DNA of 64,000 nt from Amoebidium appalachense (GCA_963693365.1 CAVNZM010000001.1:248001-312000), one strand, 5' to 3'; shown: positions 29,458 through 63,464, numbered from the stretch's first letter. The notes: a model not told the origin generated them from the letters alone. Numbers and translations: made by a program.

Positions 29458-29783
29458 ATGGGGAACAAGTGCATTGTATACAACTGTAAGAGTAACTATG
29501 CTAGTGAGATTCGAAAGGACAGGGGTAAGAAAATGTAAACCCGCAAGCCGGTGTCGGCCAGAGCGTTACCGTTTCTACTTTTAGGTTTCCCGACCCGGAA
29601 AAGCAGCCAGAGCTGTGGCAGTTGTGGTATGAAAATTGCCTTCAGGCAGGGGATGTATGGGGTAGCAAGGCATGCTTCTTTGAAACATACAAAGATGGTA
29701 GGCCTCACGTCTGCGGCAAGCACTTCGTTGACGCAGATTATTTTCCCAAGGGGTTCTGTGATTCAACGCAATCGACTGATTGA
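29458..29783 (+). CDS. THAP-type zinc finger fragment (possibly broken gene)
   Basis: A C2CH THAP DNA-binding domain is readable. The start has MGNKCIVYNCKSNYASEIRK (C-x4-C). The middle has TVSTFRFPDPEKQPELWQLW, the hallmark F-P and Trp region. The end has HVCGKHFVDADYFPKG (C-x2-H). The two halves are in different frames and need a 29-nt intron (29475+ frame leaves at AT before GTAAAC, about 29534, and re-enters at CAGAG, about 29562), which is very short for this genome. The frame then stops at TGA 29781-29783, one base before a consensus GTAAGT donor. An open frame continuing KDEGRPVSKLYVHPSKTENH lies at 29836-29972 after a good acceptor. It is either an active gene with odd splicing or a decayed copy. 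THAP domains occur in animal transcription factors and in P-element-type transposases. Confidence 0.55.
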
Positions 29784-30113
29784 TGTAAGTGTGCTGCCTT
29801 GCAATATGTTACCTCATAATGAGTTTCTGAACAGCGTTTCATCTATTGAGTAAAGATGAAGGTCGACCAGTTTCAAAGCTTTATGTACACCCCTCGAAGA
29901 CTGAAAACCATTGGTTGTTACACAAAGGAAAACCATATATGGTGTTTAGACGTAGCTTTTTTTGGCTCTTGTAAACAAAGCAACGCACCGTGGCCCCTTG
30001 AAAGAGCTGCACGTAGATCATCTTCCCATACCCGTGATTGAATTGCACCGTTATATTGTCACTTCTCCTTGATATATACCAGTAGTTGGTGTCTCTTACA
30101 ATGCACACAAAGA

Positions 30114-30431
30114 ATGGACGGGGGTATGGAACTTGGTGATGGCAGTGGTGCGGGGTTCGAAGCAGGGACACTTGACTCGGATTTCTTTGACAATATTTTT
30201 TCCGACGATAGCACACAGAGTGATACAGAAGACAGTGCACGTGAGGCTACAGATGATACCGCTCTCTCAGGGAAATGGCGTATTTTTGACTCCAAGCAAG
30301 TAGACATAACACTCAAAGCAGACGATATTGAAAACAGGCTCCTAGACACGTTCAGGCGCAAGTCCAGTAATCCAAACGCCAAATCCTGCTTCGATATTAT
30401 GGCACACGAACAAGGATATCAAAACACCTGA
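30114..30431 (+). CDS. hypothetical acidic protein or exon, 105 aa
   Basis: An open frame from ATG 30114 to TGA 30429-30431. It encodes an acidic Ser/Asp-rich stretch (FDNIFSDDSTQSDTEDSARE) followed by a mixed helical-looking part (DITLKADDIENRLLDTFRRK). I do not recognise a family. It is in line with the THAP fragment on the same strand 330 bp upstream and could be a later exon of that locus or an independent short gene. Composition is not repeat-driven, which is the main reason to list it. Confidence 0.35.
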   Translation: MDGGMELGDGSGAGFEAGTLDSDFFDNIFSDDSTQSDTEDSAREATDDTALSGKWRIFDSKQVDITLKADDIENRLLDTFRRKSSNPNAKSCFDIMAHEQGYQNT

Positions 30432-30590
30432 ATACTGCGCAGATTATGAGTCTCAGTAGACACGGTGGTCGCAGTGTGAAATGATTGGTTAAGTTAGAGT
30501 CACGTCACTTGCAGGCTTTGCTGTTGCCAAAGAGTTCTTCTTGTGTTTTTTCCTTCCCCCCTCTCCTCCCCCCCCCCCCCTTTTTTTTGG

Positions 30591-30800
<210 letters not shown>

Positions 30801-31344
30801 GATATCCAAGTTTACCGTTAGAGGGACTATTGTAATTTCAAGTGTAAGACACTTAATAGTTCAAATTTCGTGGTCTTCTACTACTGTAAATATATTCTTG
30901 TGTTGCTAAGATCAGAGTGTACCAGTATCACAGTTATTTTTCGGAACATTATGTAAAAAACTTTGTTTTGACATTTAGAAGGAGCTTCAAGCTGAGTTAC
31001 TGTATCATTGAATAAAAATTTCGTTTGAACGTAAAATTGCAAGTGTACGCAAACCTGCATGTCCGACCATTTATTATGGCAATCTACAAATTTGGACACT
31101 TGTTCACTATATATTACATGAAGAACCAGCAAAACATGCAGCTCGCCTGGCTGGGTATGTGCATACGTTTGCCCCCCCCCCCCCCCCCTCCCCCCCCCCC
31201 CCCCCCCCCCTCCACACACCCCCCCCCCCTCCCCTCCCCTCTCCTCCTCCTCCCTCCCTCTCTCTAATAACAACAACAACATCCGCCTGACCACACACAC
31301 ACGCACACGCGCTACTGCCATCACCCAACCGTGACAGTAACCAC

Positions 31345-32630
<1,286 letters not shown>

Positions 32631-32639
32631 TCATTTGGC

Positions 32640-35900
<3,261 letters not shown>

Positions 35901-36317
35901 TTTTCTTTTGACTGGATTTATTCAACGGAAAGATATGCAAGTATGCACGGCATACTTAGGAGGCAATAAAGACTTCACGAGTTATCCAGTAACAAGTGCA
36001 TAATGAGATACCTAAACACTGTGTGAGAAACATATAGATACTCAAAGTGACGGCCAACAGAATTCGACAAAAAGCCTAAAGTGTTCACATTGCCAGCCAG
36101 TGATGATGTAGCAGACACCTGTAGGGAAAGAGGCAAAACACGACGGAAAAACTCACACCTATCAATATGTTTTCGATTAAAAAGTTCAGCACAAAAATGG
36201 CACCAACGTCGATGAAAACAAAAATTACAACGCCACTGCACAACTTCCCATGCAATATCAACATCAGAGCACCATAAAGACTTATCTACTAGGGTGGTGT
36301 CCATACGCACAGCAGGA
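35901..36317 (-). repeat. fold-back repeat, left arm, with open frame
   Basis: This arm is repeated in inverted orientation at 36491-36902 with moderate divergence. On the minus strand it encodes a Cys/His/Trp-rich peptide with MDTTLVDKSLWCSDVDIAWE and CFHRRWCHFCAELFNRKH. The open frame runs from about 36415 down to 35975. The right arm encodes the same peptide with mostly conservative changes. The family is unknown to me. Confidence 0.75.
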
Positions 36318-36359
36318 GAAATGGATCCTGCCAAAGCTCCCAAAGAGTGATATTGATCA

Positions 36360-37029
36360 GTACAGATACCGTCCTCGAATAAGAACCTCCGCCAATAAGA
36401 TTTCGCCCCCGGCAAAATCGGGGTTTTTTAAGATTCTGCCCCCCGGCCAGTTTCCCGGTTGATCTTATTGGTGGACGGATGAATAAATCATCCTGCTGTA
36501 CGTATGGATACCACCCTAGTAGATAAGTCTGTATGGTGCTCTGATGTTGATATTGCCTGGGAAGTTGTGCAGTGGCGCTCTAATTCTTGTTTTCATCGCC
36601 GCTGGTGCCACTTTTGTGCTGAACTTTTTAATCGCAAGCATGTTGATAGGTGTGAGTTTTTATGTCGCGTTTTACCTCTTTCCCTACGGGTGTCTGCTAC
36701 ACTAGCTGGCAATGTGAACACTTTAGACTTTTTGTTGAATTCTGTTGGTCGTCACATTGAGTATTTATATGATTTTCACACAGTGTTCAGGTATCTCAGT
36801 ATGCACTAGTTACTGGATAACTCGTGAAGTTTTTATTGTCTTCTCAGTATGCCGTGCATACTTGCATATCTTTCCGTCGAATAAATCCAGTCAAAAGAAA
36901 AAAGAATAATAAAAAAATCATACTGAGTGGGCCTCGCCGTTAAGATTTTGACCCCGACCCCCCCAAAAAATTTAAGATTCCGCCACCCGGCCATTTTGGG
37001 GGGTTCTTATTCGCGGACGGTATCTGTAC
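36360..37029. mobile_element. putative 670-bp inverted-repeat element overlapping the fold-back
   Basis: Ends match as inverted repeats of about 28 bp: GTACAGATACCGTCC then CGAATAAGAACC at 36360-36387, and the reverse complement at 37002-37029 with one mismatch. It encloses the right fold-back arm. A smaller hairpin, with TCCGCCAATAAGAT at about 36389 and its near reverse complement at about 36462, sits at its left end. No transposase is visible. Confidence 0.5.
36491..36902 (+). repeat. fold-back repeat, right arm, with open frame (36504-36809)
   Basis: Inverted partner of 35901-36317. The frame 36504-36809 starts MDTTLVDKSVWCSDVDIAWE and contains CFHRRWCHFCAELFNRKH. Compared with the left arm it has about 20 amino-acid changes in about 100 positions and a two-codon length difference (VSATSSLAGN versus VSATLAGN). 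The frame stays open in both arms, so the repeat carried, or still carries, a coding sequence. Confidence 0.7.
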
Positions 37030-38169
37030 GGTATTGCCTAAGGAACATAACACATGCAGACTGAGTTTTACCATGAACCTCTTTCTCAGAGTGAACATTA
37101 ACAAAGGGGTTTATTTCATCTGTATCAAGATGTACAAATCCATGCATATGAGACAAATGTGTTTCCGGATTAGCCAGAGGGAGTGGCCAATAAAGTGCAA
37201 TGATCCTGTAGAATTTAGTACTACAAATTCACACGTACACCCGATAGTAAACATTTAAAGATCACAGTGTGTGCAAAATCAGCACATATTGCCCGGGGGT
37301 GAAGGGGAAGTCAACGACCGTTAGTATCCGAGTAATTTTCAACATTCACATCTGGTGCTCTACCCAACACAAGTAACTCCTGTGTAATGAGCAATTTTGA
37401 ACCCATAGCTACAGTCTGGGTCACAACCTTTGAATCAATGTCTTTAATACGTAGCTATAGACTTACAGCATGTCGAGAATAGGAACAGGATGGACAGAGC
37501 AACTGGACATGGCATTGCTAGGGGCCCATCGGTGCAATGCAACACCATACGAGCCCAGATCATAGGGAATGTGCACTAAAGGTATACTGCGTGCATGTGT
37601 GTGTTTTTGGGTACATGTGCGTATATGTCCGTTCTTTGTGCGTGTGTAGGTGCTGCACGAAGTTGCACGTGCCAGTGAGTTCGTGTGTGCTATAAATCAG
37701 GCTGGATGCGAATTACAGTGCCTAAGCACATGCGTACATTTATAGGGTTTGTAAGGCCATGGCCATGGCGTGAATAGTGATTCTGTAACAGAAATCACCC
37801 GTAAATCACGGCCCACAGCCCAGAAACATGTGTCTCATCCCCCAGTCATACATCAACAAGAATGTCACAGACAACATCTTCGAGAAAAAACTACAACGGC
37901 CACAAAGAAAGCTAAGAGACAAAGTATAAATGCAACCACAGGGCTTTGTGTTGGAGGCTCCGCCATAGTTCAAGCATTCCGCTTACTGGTGCACTGAAGA
38001 CAACTCCACTTATCCTGCACGAAAATGATTATAATTTAATTAGGCGGGCAGACAAAGGTTGCATGTTTAATATTAACCAAAGCCAGTGCATGCCAGTAAA
38101 AATAAGGAAGGATGAACGTGACCGAAATATGGGGGTGCAGGACCCAAAGCACAGAAGCAGCACCAGACT

Positions 38170-38209
<40 letters not shown>

Positions 38210-38279
38210 CACACACACACACAAAGGAGCCAGGGTGTTCCCCAATACATTAAACACCCCATCCTTGTTGTGCACTTTG
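37030..38279. other. 3' flank of the PHF7-type gene, no gene seen
   Basis: Mixed unique sequence without a protein-like frame. A minus-strand ATTAAA at about 38066-38071 is a possible polyadenylation signal for the PHF7-type gene ending at 38280. A C run at 38172-38207 lies between them. Confidence 0.5.
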
Positions 38280-54619
<16,340 letters not shown>

Positions 54620-55200
54620 GTTGTACGGATACCTCCGGGCGCCCTCAAATTGCCTACAGCCAGGCCACCATATGTCAGCAAGCTATACAAAGGTACTTGC
54701 GTTTGACAATACCCAAAGCCTTCTTTCACTATTCACTACCTTATGTGGTCTGAATGATGCATATATGCGCCAACTTTTTGGCGCGAACAGGCAAAAAACA
54801 ACTTGCTTCAAATCTACGAGATAGGTGACTTTTTCATCGTGCTGATATATCATCATTAGTGTAGTCCCTTGTTTCTTGCCATACTATGTGACTCCGTAGA
54901 TGCTGTGTTCTTTTTATAATGTGTTCTTTTTTCTATGTAAGCTGTCTAATAATTGTGCGTTGCGTACAAACAGCTTCTAAATAATCTTTATAGATAGAGG
55001 GGTATTTCTAGCAAGAATATCTCTTTTTTCTTAGCTGAAGTACACTGAGTTTCTTCCGGTCAGTCTCTTCCGCAGCTGCATGCATATGCAAAAACTGCAA
55101 AAACATCGACCCTACGAATACTGTGATAGTACCACTACTTCGACAATATGGCACAGGAAGTGCGTACCTCTGGCTTTTTACTACTTCATGCGCATTGCGC

Positions 55201-55239
<39 letters not shown>

Positions 55240-56575
55240 ACCAACCCACCCACCCACCCACCCTTTCTCTCCCTCTCACCCTCGCCCCCACCCACCCCTC
55301 CCTCCCTTCCTCCCTCCCTCCCTCCCTCCCTCCCTCCCTTTCTCCCGCCCTCCCTCCCTCCCTCTCTCTCTCCCTCTCTCCCTCCCTCCCTGACTCTCTT
55401 TCTTTCTCTCTCTCTCTCTCTCTCTCTCTCCCTCTCCCCTCTCTCTCTCTCCCCCCCCCCCCCCCCCCCACCACCACCACCACCCCCTCTCTCTCTTTCT
55501 TTCTCTTTTTCTCTCTTCCCTCACCCCCTCAGCTCCCTTCGCCGTCTCTCCCCCTCCCACTCCGGTCACACCCCCCCCCCCCCCCCCCCCCCCCCCCCGC
55601 CCCCCCCTTTCTCTCTCCCTCTCCTCCCCTCGTCCCCCCTCCCCTTCCCCTCCCCCTCCCCCCCCCCCCCCCCCCCGCTCCCCCTCTCTCTCCCGCTTAG
55701 AACCCCGTGAAAAGAACAACGAACCCACACATACATCCCCCCGACAAGTCGAACAAAACAGCAAGCAGACACCTGCATCTGCCCCACCCCTACTGAACCA
55801 TGACCACCACTGCAACCACCTCCACCACCACATCCTACCACCACCTGCCTTCCGCTAGCCGAAGTCTACTGCAGGAGTTTTGCCAATAGCCTCACCCATA
55901 AGCCTGCCCAAACTGCCTCTTTTTATAGGGACCACTCTTTTCCTCAGTCAGGGCATTCACACTGCTCACACAAGCTACACACCCCTGCAAGCACTATCTC
56001 TGAAGCTACAAACACCCGTGGTCGTTCGCAAGGATTGATTCTAATCTCTTGCTGCTTTGGAGTGGCACACGGACACGTTAGCAGAGCTGGGATCCAAACT
56101 TGCACAAGCGAGCACGCACACGATAACAACCGCTGTGCACACCAACCTGCACGACATACACTCAGCATTGTTTTTGCGCGGTGAAAAACACAACCATAGC
56201 CCTTGAAGGAGTAAAGGCTGCACACATGGGTTTAGGCGTGAAGAACCACAAAGAAGACCACACACTCAAGCCCAGGTTCAACAGTTGGGAATTCTTCCGG
56301 CTACCGCAGCTAGCTGCTTAATGCTCCAACCTTCATAGTAACTTCACCTCTACCTCCACAGCGCGAACTACCGCCGCCTCGTCTCTGCTGCGGCGAGCAC
56401 GGGTATGCAAATTTCAACCCTGCCCCGGGCTCCCTCCCCTTACCCCCCCCCCCCAAGCCCCCTCCCCCAGCCCCTCTCCCCTTCCCTTTTCGGACGAATG
56501 CTGCATTTTTGGGGGGGTGGGGTTTGCGTAGGAGGTTTTTTAGTTTACTTTTTTTTTTGTTGTTGTTGTTGTTGG

Positions 56576-56610
<35 letters not shown>

Positions 56611-56892
56611 GGGGGGCTGGGCTTTGTAATGACGTTGGCAGTGCTACAGAAACCAAACACACATGATTGCATACTGAATGTGGTAGGTACACAGACATTG
56701 CATGTGCAGAGGGGATCATTGCGATTCTATTGGCCGCTCCCTCTAGCCATTCCGGAAACACAACATGGACCCCATGGATATGTACATATACAAATGAAAT
56801 GCACCCCGTTGTTGATTCCAACCACAAAAACTAGTAACACCGGCATGAGCTAGAACCAAAAAAAAAAGTGGGGGAAAGAAAACTTGCCTTTG

Positions 56893-56928
<36 letters not shown>

Positions 56929-57237
56929 GGGGGGGCATGGTATGTGTGAAACTGGTAAGGCAGTGTTCCCTGCCTCCATCTTTCCTGCCTCTTTCACCTG
57001 TCCAACCGTCCCTCCCTTCCCTCATTCCTCGACCCTTCCCCTTCCCCCCTCCCTCCCCTCTCTCTCCCACTCTCTATTTTTTTTGTGGGTGGACGGGTGG
57101 CTGTGGGTGTGGGTGTGTTGTGGTTTCATTTTCTTTCCCTCATTCTCCCTTTCCCAACTCTCCCTCACCTACACACCCCCATCCTACCCCCCCCCAACCT
57201 ACTTGTAACTGCGCGATAAAAGTAAGAGAAAGGCGAT
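54620..57237. promoter_or_regulatory. divergent intergenic region between PHF7-type gene and ARMT1
   Basis: If the tentative first exon at 54619 is right, 2.6 kb separate the two opposite start codons. It contains a C/T-rich block at 55205-55680, a G run at 56577-56609 and another at 56898-56929. I recognise no exon here. Both promoters should lie in this interval. Confidence 0.5.
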
Positions 57238-59713
57238 ATGTCAAAGAGGGTACCAATGGGAGACCGGGTGCTTGTGGATGGGTGTGGGGGGGCGGGAAGG
57301 GAATGTTGGGGAGGGACGGAGGGGGGGGAGGGGGGGGGGGGGGGAAGGGGGCGGGTGGAAGGGGGGCATCAAGCAGCCCGAAAAGCAATGATGTGTGTTG
57401 ATGTTTATTTTTCCCAGGTCATTTGCACACAAGACTGCCCGGGAGAGGCACCCGGCCATCATCACGGTGTTGATTGACCATCTTAGTCGCAGGCAGTTTG
57501 ATTTGGCCGACGGACAGGAACGGGTACGTTCTACAGTTTCTGGTCCACCCCCCACACATCCCCCACGGTGCACCTCCACCCCCCTGCGCACCTCCACCAC
57601 CGTATTTGTGTCAACACACGTGCTAGTTTCAATACGCGTATTCACACGTGGCTCCGTTTACTCAAGTTCATGTACTTGGTGCTGAATTCGAAACCTTGCA
57701 GCTCTGCCCCCCCTTCCTTGGCTTCATTTTTGGTTATTTCTTTGAGGAACAGATGCAGCTCCAGGCAAAACAACATGTGTGGTGGTTTGTGCACCACTTG
57801 CTTTGCAATTTTCTTAGGTACACTTGTTTGGCATTTCATGTTGGGTGCTTGTGCTTGATAATGATGTATGATGGCCCATGTGTATACTCTAAGCAGTTGC
57901 GTAATGTGACATGTGCGACATGGGCAATAACGGGGGGAGGGGGGGGGGGGGGGGGGTTGCTTTCCGGATGCATGGTTATCGCGTCTTTTCTTCTTTCCAT
58001 CCTCATCATTACTATTGTCATCTCTTCCTATTTCCTTTTTCTCGATCTCTTTCCCTCTTTCCCCCTGTTTTTCTCCTCTCTGAAAGGAGGGGGAGGGGGG
58101 GGGGGGGGGGGAGCGCTAATGGGGTGGTGTGATATCAGGAGGACGGCAAAAGGGCCATAGCGCGGCTATCGCACCTCAAGTACTGCCTGTGGACAAACAA
58201 GCCGATCGAGCAGATATGTGATGATGCACCAGATGCAGACGTGTGGAAGACAGACATAGATACGGTGGGTACCTAATGCGGTTTGCAATGGGGTGTGGCT
58301 ATTGGTTGAGGAGTACTTTGTTTGATATGATGGTGCAGTGAGGGTCGATTGACGTGGTAGTTCTATGTACCAGGTGTTTTTACGATAGGGAGCCCCTACG
58401 TTTAATGTTTACCCACGTTAGCACACTGCCCCTAACAGTTCTTTCCATAGGCACGGGTGATTTCTCCGGGCACATACACACACACTGGCTTCCCCTCGTT
58501 CGCTCTCTGCATAAAATTCATTTTAATTTTGACACACGTACTCGTTGACGCATTAAGACCACATTCCCCTCCACAAAACCAATCTTACCCTATTGCTGAC
58601 GTACATGGTACTTGATGTTTGATGTGTCTAATCAATGACGGCTTGTTCTGACGACCATAAGCTACAGCGCCCTATTTGGCTTAGCCTCTTAGCCTGCGAT
58701 ACAATATCACAATATCTAAGCATTAGGCTTCTTGTCTAATCAATCCCTTGCAGATAGCTGAACGATTTGGTGAGCACGCCACGTACTTTGGTGTGCCTTG
58801 GCTCTTTGAGGAATGCTATCTCTATCGCCGCATTAGGGAGTCTCTATGGCTCTCTCCATCCCTGCGCACATTCGACCCGTTTGCTGTGCAAAAGGAGGAG
58901 GCATGGAGGACTGGGTTGGAGACGTCGGTGGAGTTGGGACAAAGGTGGGTGGGTGTGTGGGTGGGCGGGCGTGGCTGTCGGTGTGGGTGTGGGTGTGGGT
59001 GATGTAGGGGAGGGGGGGGGAGGGGGGGGGGGGGGGGGGGACATGGAAGTAGAATCGTATGGAAGGATTATTAGACATTGGTGTGAAACGGATGGATATG
59101 CCCCCGCGCGGGGGGGGGGGGGGGGGGTAGAGCTAGTGCAACGCTCATGAAGTGACCTGAAAGTTGAAGGAAAACAAGAGCCACTAAAACAGAACGCGTA
59201 AAGAGGGATGAAAACGGCTCAAGTCTCATTGCTACGGTGGGGAGGCAGGTCCCGGGGCGGTCGGGCGACGGGGAGGGAGGGGGGAGAGAAGGGGAATTTG
59301 AAAAGTAAATCGAATAGGCGGATGTGTGGCAGGCAGTGTGTATGTGTCTGTGTGTTTGTTTGGGGGGGAGGGGGAAAGGATGTGTTCCTCCCCGAATGTA
59401 TGATATACTGATTAATGTGTTACATGCATACAGGTTGGAGGAGTTAGGCATTGAATACAGCAATGAGACGCTGTCACTGCTGGTGCAGGTGGCGCTGTGG
59501 GGCAATAAGAGTGACCTGTCCCTGTTTAGGCACATAGAGGGCCACACACACAACACCCTGCACACAGCTCATGCTAGCAGCAGTATACTCGTTGATGACT
59601 CAGAAAGGTGGGCTTGGACTCCGTCAAGCTATTGGGATTGCCCACCCCAGAGGAGAGATGGGGGTTTGTTTGTTTGTTTTTTTTTCGTTTTTTTGCTTTT
59701 TGGTGGTGGTGGT

Positions 59714-59778
<65 letters not shown>

Positions 59779-59844
59779 CTCACACACTCGATCTCCGACA
59801 CAGGCATCTCTTAGCACTCTCTGTTTGTGTTTTCATGTCACACG

Positions 59845-59919
<75 letters not shown>

Positions 59920-60702
59920 ACACCATCCCTGCTTGTACTACTGCTTCAGTACGAGGTAACTCTCAAGTACTCGTAGTCTTTTTCCTGTTTCCCCCCTTCG
60001 TGTCTCTTCTTCATATTATTTTTGTTTGTCTGTGTTAGGCAATTTTCTTCGGTAGAAGTCCGGTTTATACCCCACTTGTCTGCTGGGATTTTGGCTACTT
60101 GGTGTGTTCCTATTTGTGACGGTGGTGTACAAAAGACTCTTTAATGACCTTGCGCGCATTTGGCCAGAGGGTTTTGCGTGCAGGACGCCATGGAGCTAAA
60201 GGATGGGTTGGGAACAAGGAGCAGGAACATATAGAGCTTTTTTCTGGGTGCATAGGAATCCCCATAGTGAGGGTCCTATCAAGTGTCTCTTGCATGCGCT
60301 GTGGACGTCGCAACTCTCCTGTTTATATTCTTTCGTTCTTAAGCAGACCCCCCCCCCCCCCCCCCCCCCCCCCCCGCACGGAGAGAGCCTCTTCCCTTCC
60401 TCACCTGCTTCCCTTCTTTGCCATGCTCTGCGATTTTTTCATTTTCTTAAATACTTCCTGTGCCTCCCCCGTGACCGGCCCCGTTCCCTCTGCACCCTTA
60501 CTGAGCCAGCAAACACTCCTCGCAGACTATCACAATGTGTGAGTGCACTGAGAGGCCATCGGTCGCGCATCGACATAATATTGGACAATGCCGCATTCGA
60601 ACTATTCACGGACCTGTGCCTAGCTGGTGTGTGCCTACCCCTCCTCCTCTCCCCTCCCCCTCTCCCCTCCCCCTCTCCCCTCCCCCTCCCCCCCCTCCCC
60701 CC

Positions 60703-60750
<48 letters not shown>

Positions 60751-61709
60751 ACAAGCAAGAGATTGGGAGGGAGGGGGGAGGGAGGGGGGAGAAGGGGGGG
60801 GAGGGGGGATCGGCAATCACGCCCTCCCCCCCATCCCCCCCCCCCCCCCCCCTCCCCCCTCCCCCCTCCCTGCCCCAACACCCTTGGGCCTATTGTGAAA
60901 ATGTACATGTGCCCCCATGGAGGTCAGCGACTTATTACCTCTACATGGCAATGGAGATACAACAAACAGAAGTGTAGTGAATTTAAAAACGCTGACAGAT
61001 TTCATACAATGGAGGAGGATTAACAGAGTGGGTGTGTCATACGTGAGAATATCCAAAACCAGAAGTAATAGGAGAAGATATGTTACACCAGAGTTCCCTG
61101 CACGATGGTATACAAGGTGCGGCATGCAATGTGTATCCACAAGCAGCACCAATCACACAGATTTGTGGACAGGGTATGCTATTCACTATGACAACTAATA
61201 TTATTCTTCTTCCACCAGATTGGCTGGTTCGTTCCGGGTGCTGTTCCGAAGTTGTGCTGCACGTCAAGAATTATGGGTGGTTTGTGAGTGACGCCACATC
61301 GCAAGATGTTCATTGGCTGATCGAGCAGATGAAAGGGAATAAGGAACCTTTAAGTACTATGGCAGAGAGGTGGTCTGCGCATATTGAGAATGGTGCATGG
61401 ACTATACGGTAGGTAGCCGTTTTTTTTTTTCAAGATATGTTTTGGATTGTGCAAAACACACACACACACGTACACGCGTTGCGGGTAATGGGTGAAAGTT
61501 CGGTGTGATTGTATACTGTTCAGAACAATTGTTCTTGCATGTGTCCTCTTATGCCTGTAAATGGAGCACATGTTGTCCTTTTGTAAGTGTCGCCATGCCT
61601 GGGTGAGTATGTGTGCACACGTTGTTTTGGTGTTGGTGCACATGTGATATATGTGCGCCGGGACAGGGACTGAGGCATCCGAGGGGATGGTTGGGAGGTG
61701 GGGGAGGAA

Positions 61710-61750
<41 letters not shown>

Positions 61751-61764
61751 GTGGGTCTCGTGTG

Positions 61765-61823
<59 letters not shown>

Positions 61824-62762
61824 GTGTGCGTGTGTGTGTGTGTGTGTGCGTGTGTGTGTGTGTGCGCGCGCGTGCGCGCGTATGCGCGCGCGAGTGTGTA
61901 CTCACGTTCGTGCATGAATGCGTGCGTGCGTGCGTGCGAGATGTGTGCTTGCATGCATGTGTGCGTGCGTGTGGGCGTGTATTTGTTTATGTTTAGGTGT
62001 GTGGGGGGGGGAGTAAATAGTAGGTGGGAGATGTGAGTGTGCATGTGTTTTGTTTTGGGGAGTGTGTGGATGTACACTTGCGTAGATGGGGGAAAGGGAT
62101 TTTGAATTTCACAGAGGGGAGGGGCGGGGGGGGGGGGGGGAGGGGGGGGGGGGGAGGGGGGGGGGGGGGGGGGTGATAAGACAAACCCAGCTAATTGGCA
62201 GCTAAGAAGCAATAAGAAGGCAAGCGCCAATATCTGGATTGGACGACTGGGGAGGAGTGGGCGACAGATGCCTGTGTATAATTGGCTAGCGGTCACGTGT
62301 TGACAGATGCACACAGTGAGCACTGGTTCTGGACCACGTGGCACGACTATGCAGCCATGGGCGACAGGGCACACGACCTGTACGCTGACCTGCAGGGGAG
62401 TGCGCTGGTGCTGCTCAAGGGTGACCTGAACTACAGAAAGCTACTGGGGGATAGGTGGGTGGCGGTGGTAGGCATGCACACAAATGCGACCGTAGACAAG
62501 GCGCATAGGCGCGCGCGCACACACACACACACGCACAAGCACACACGCACACACACACACACACGCATTTACGCACACAGCAGACACACACATCGGGAAA
62601 CAGCAGGGAAACCCATGTAAGGGCGGCCTGGTTTGGAACATGTAAAGCAAGCAGACACCGTGTACCGACCGCGATGCATCGGCATGCATCCGCACGTGTT
62701 CGTACACACACAAAAACACGTGCACACATGCACATACACATGAGCGCGCGCACGCACACCCA

Positions 62763-62806
<44 letters not shown>

Positions 62807-62820
62807 TCCTCCCGCATACG

Positions 62821-62886
<66 letters not shown>

Positions 62887-63174
62887 TCCCCTCGCATACG
62901 CACATACACATACACATACACATACACATACGCACACACACACACGTGCTTCACTGACCCATGTTAACCACACAGGCACTGGCCTTACGACACGGCATTT
63001 GCCAAAGCATTGGGTGCATTTCACCCTTCCCCGCTCTGTGCTCTGCGGACCAATAAGGCGGAACTGATTGTGGGTGTGCCGCTCTCATTGGCTGATGAGA
63101 CCGCAAGGGCCCATCCTGATTGGCTGACGTCAGGAAACTTTGGGGTCATTCAATTTTTAGACCGTGTGCAATAG
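57238..63174 (+). CDS. ARMT1: ARMT1 / DUF89 damage-control phosphatase, complete, 9 exons
   Basis: DUF89-family metal-dependent phosphatase, also reported as a protein-glutamate carboxyl methyltransferase; 422 codons (human about 441). Exons: 57238-57281, 57418-57523, 58139-58264, 58754-58944, 59434-59607, 60526-60626, 61219-61408, 62317-62454, 62976-63174. Every junction is in phase. Exon 1 ([15 protein letters not shown]) was chosen because its two leftover bases complete the Gly before [12 protein letters not shown], as in the family. Key motifs are present: [33 protein letters not shown] (Asp234 and Asn235, metal ligands), YGWFVSDAT (Asp272), [11 protein letters not shown] (Lys345, Asp347, Asn349) and [10 protein letters not shown]. 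All expected active-site residues are intact, so the enzyme looks functional. Confidence 0.93.
59714..59778. repeat. 65-nt G homopolymer after a T run
   Basis: The longest G run in the window, in an ARMT1 intron, preceded by a T-rich stretch and GGT triplets. Confidence 0.95.
59843..59915. repeat. (CA)n microsatellite
   Basis: About 73 bp of CA repeat in the same ARMT1 intron as the 65-nt G run. Confidence 0.95.
61707..61870. repeat. G run followed by (GT)n
   Basis: A run of about 40 G, then about 100 bp of GT with GC interruptions, in the ARMT1 intron between exons 61219-61408 and 62317-62454. Confidence 0.95.
62765..62945. repeat. duplicated (CA)n/(CATACA)n block
   Basis: Two tandem segments each hold CA repeat, CACGTGTCC, then CGCATACGCACATACACA, at about 62769-62850 and 62846-62935. 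Lies in the last ARMT1 intron. Confidence 0.9.
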
Positions 63175-63219
63175 GATTTGCACGTGGATTGTCACGGAGC
63201 TTGGGAGCCCCGTGCCCCT

Positions 63220-63224
63220 CCCCC

Positions 63225-63266
<42 letters not shown>

Positions 63267-63309
63267 CACCCCACCCACCCACCCACCCCCACCTCCCCGC
63301 TCCCACCTT

Positions 63310-63344
<35 letters not shown>

Positions 63345-63389
63345 TGCACACACACACAAACATGCACACACACACATGCACACACACAT

Positions 63390-63464
<75 letters not shown>

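Noticed and set aside
55080-55710. Pro/Ser/Leu-rich overlapping frames
   Set aside because: CT-rich low-complexity tract; several frames are open together and none resembles a protein family.
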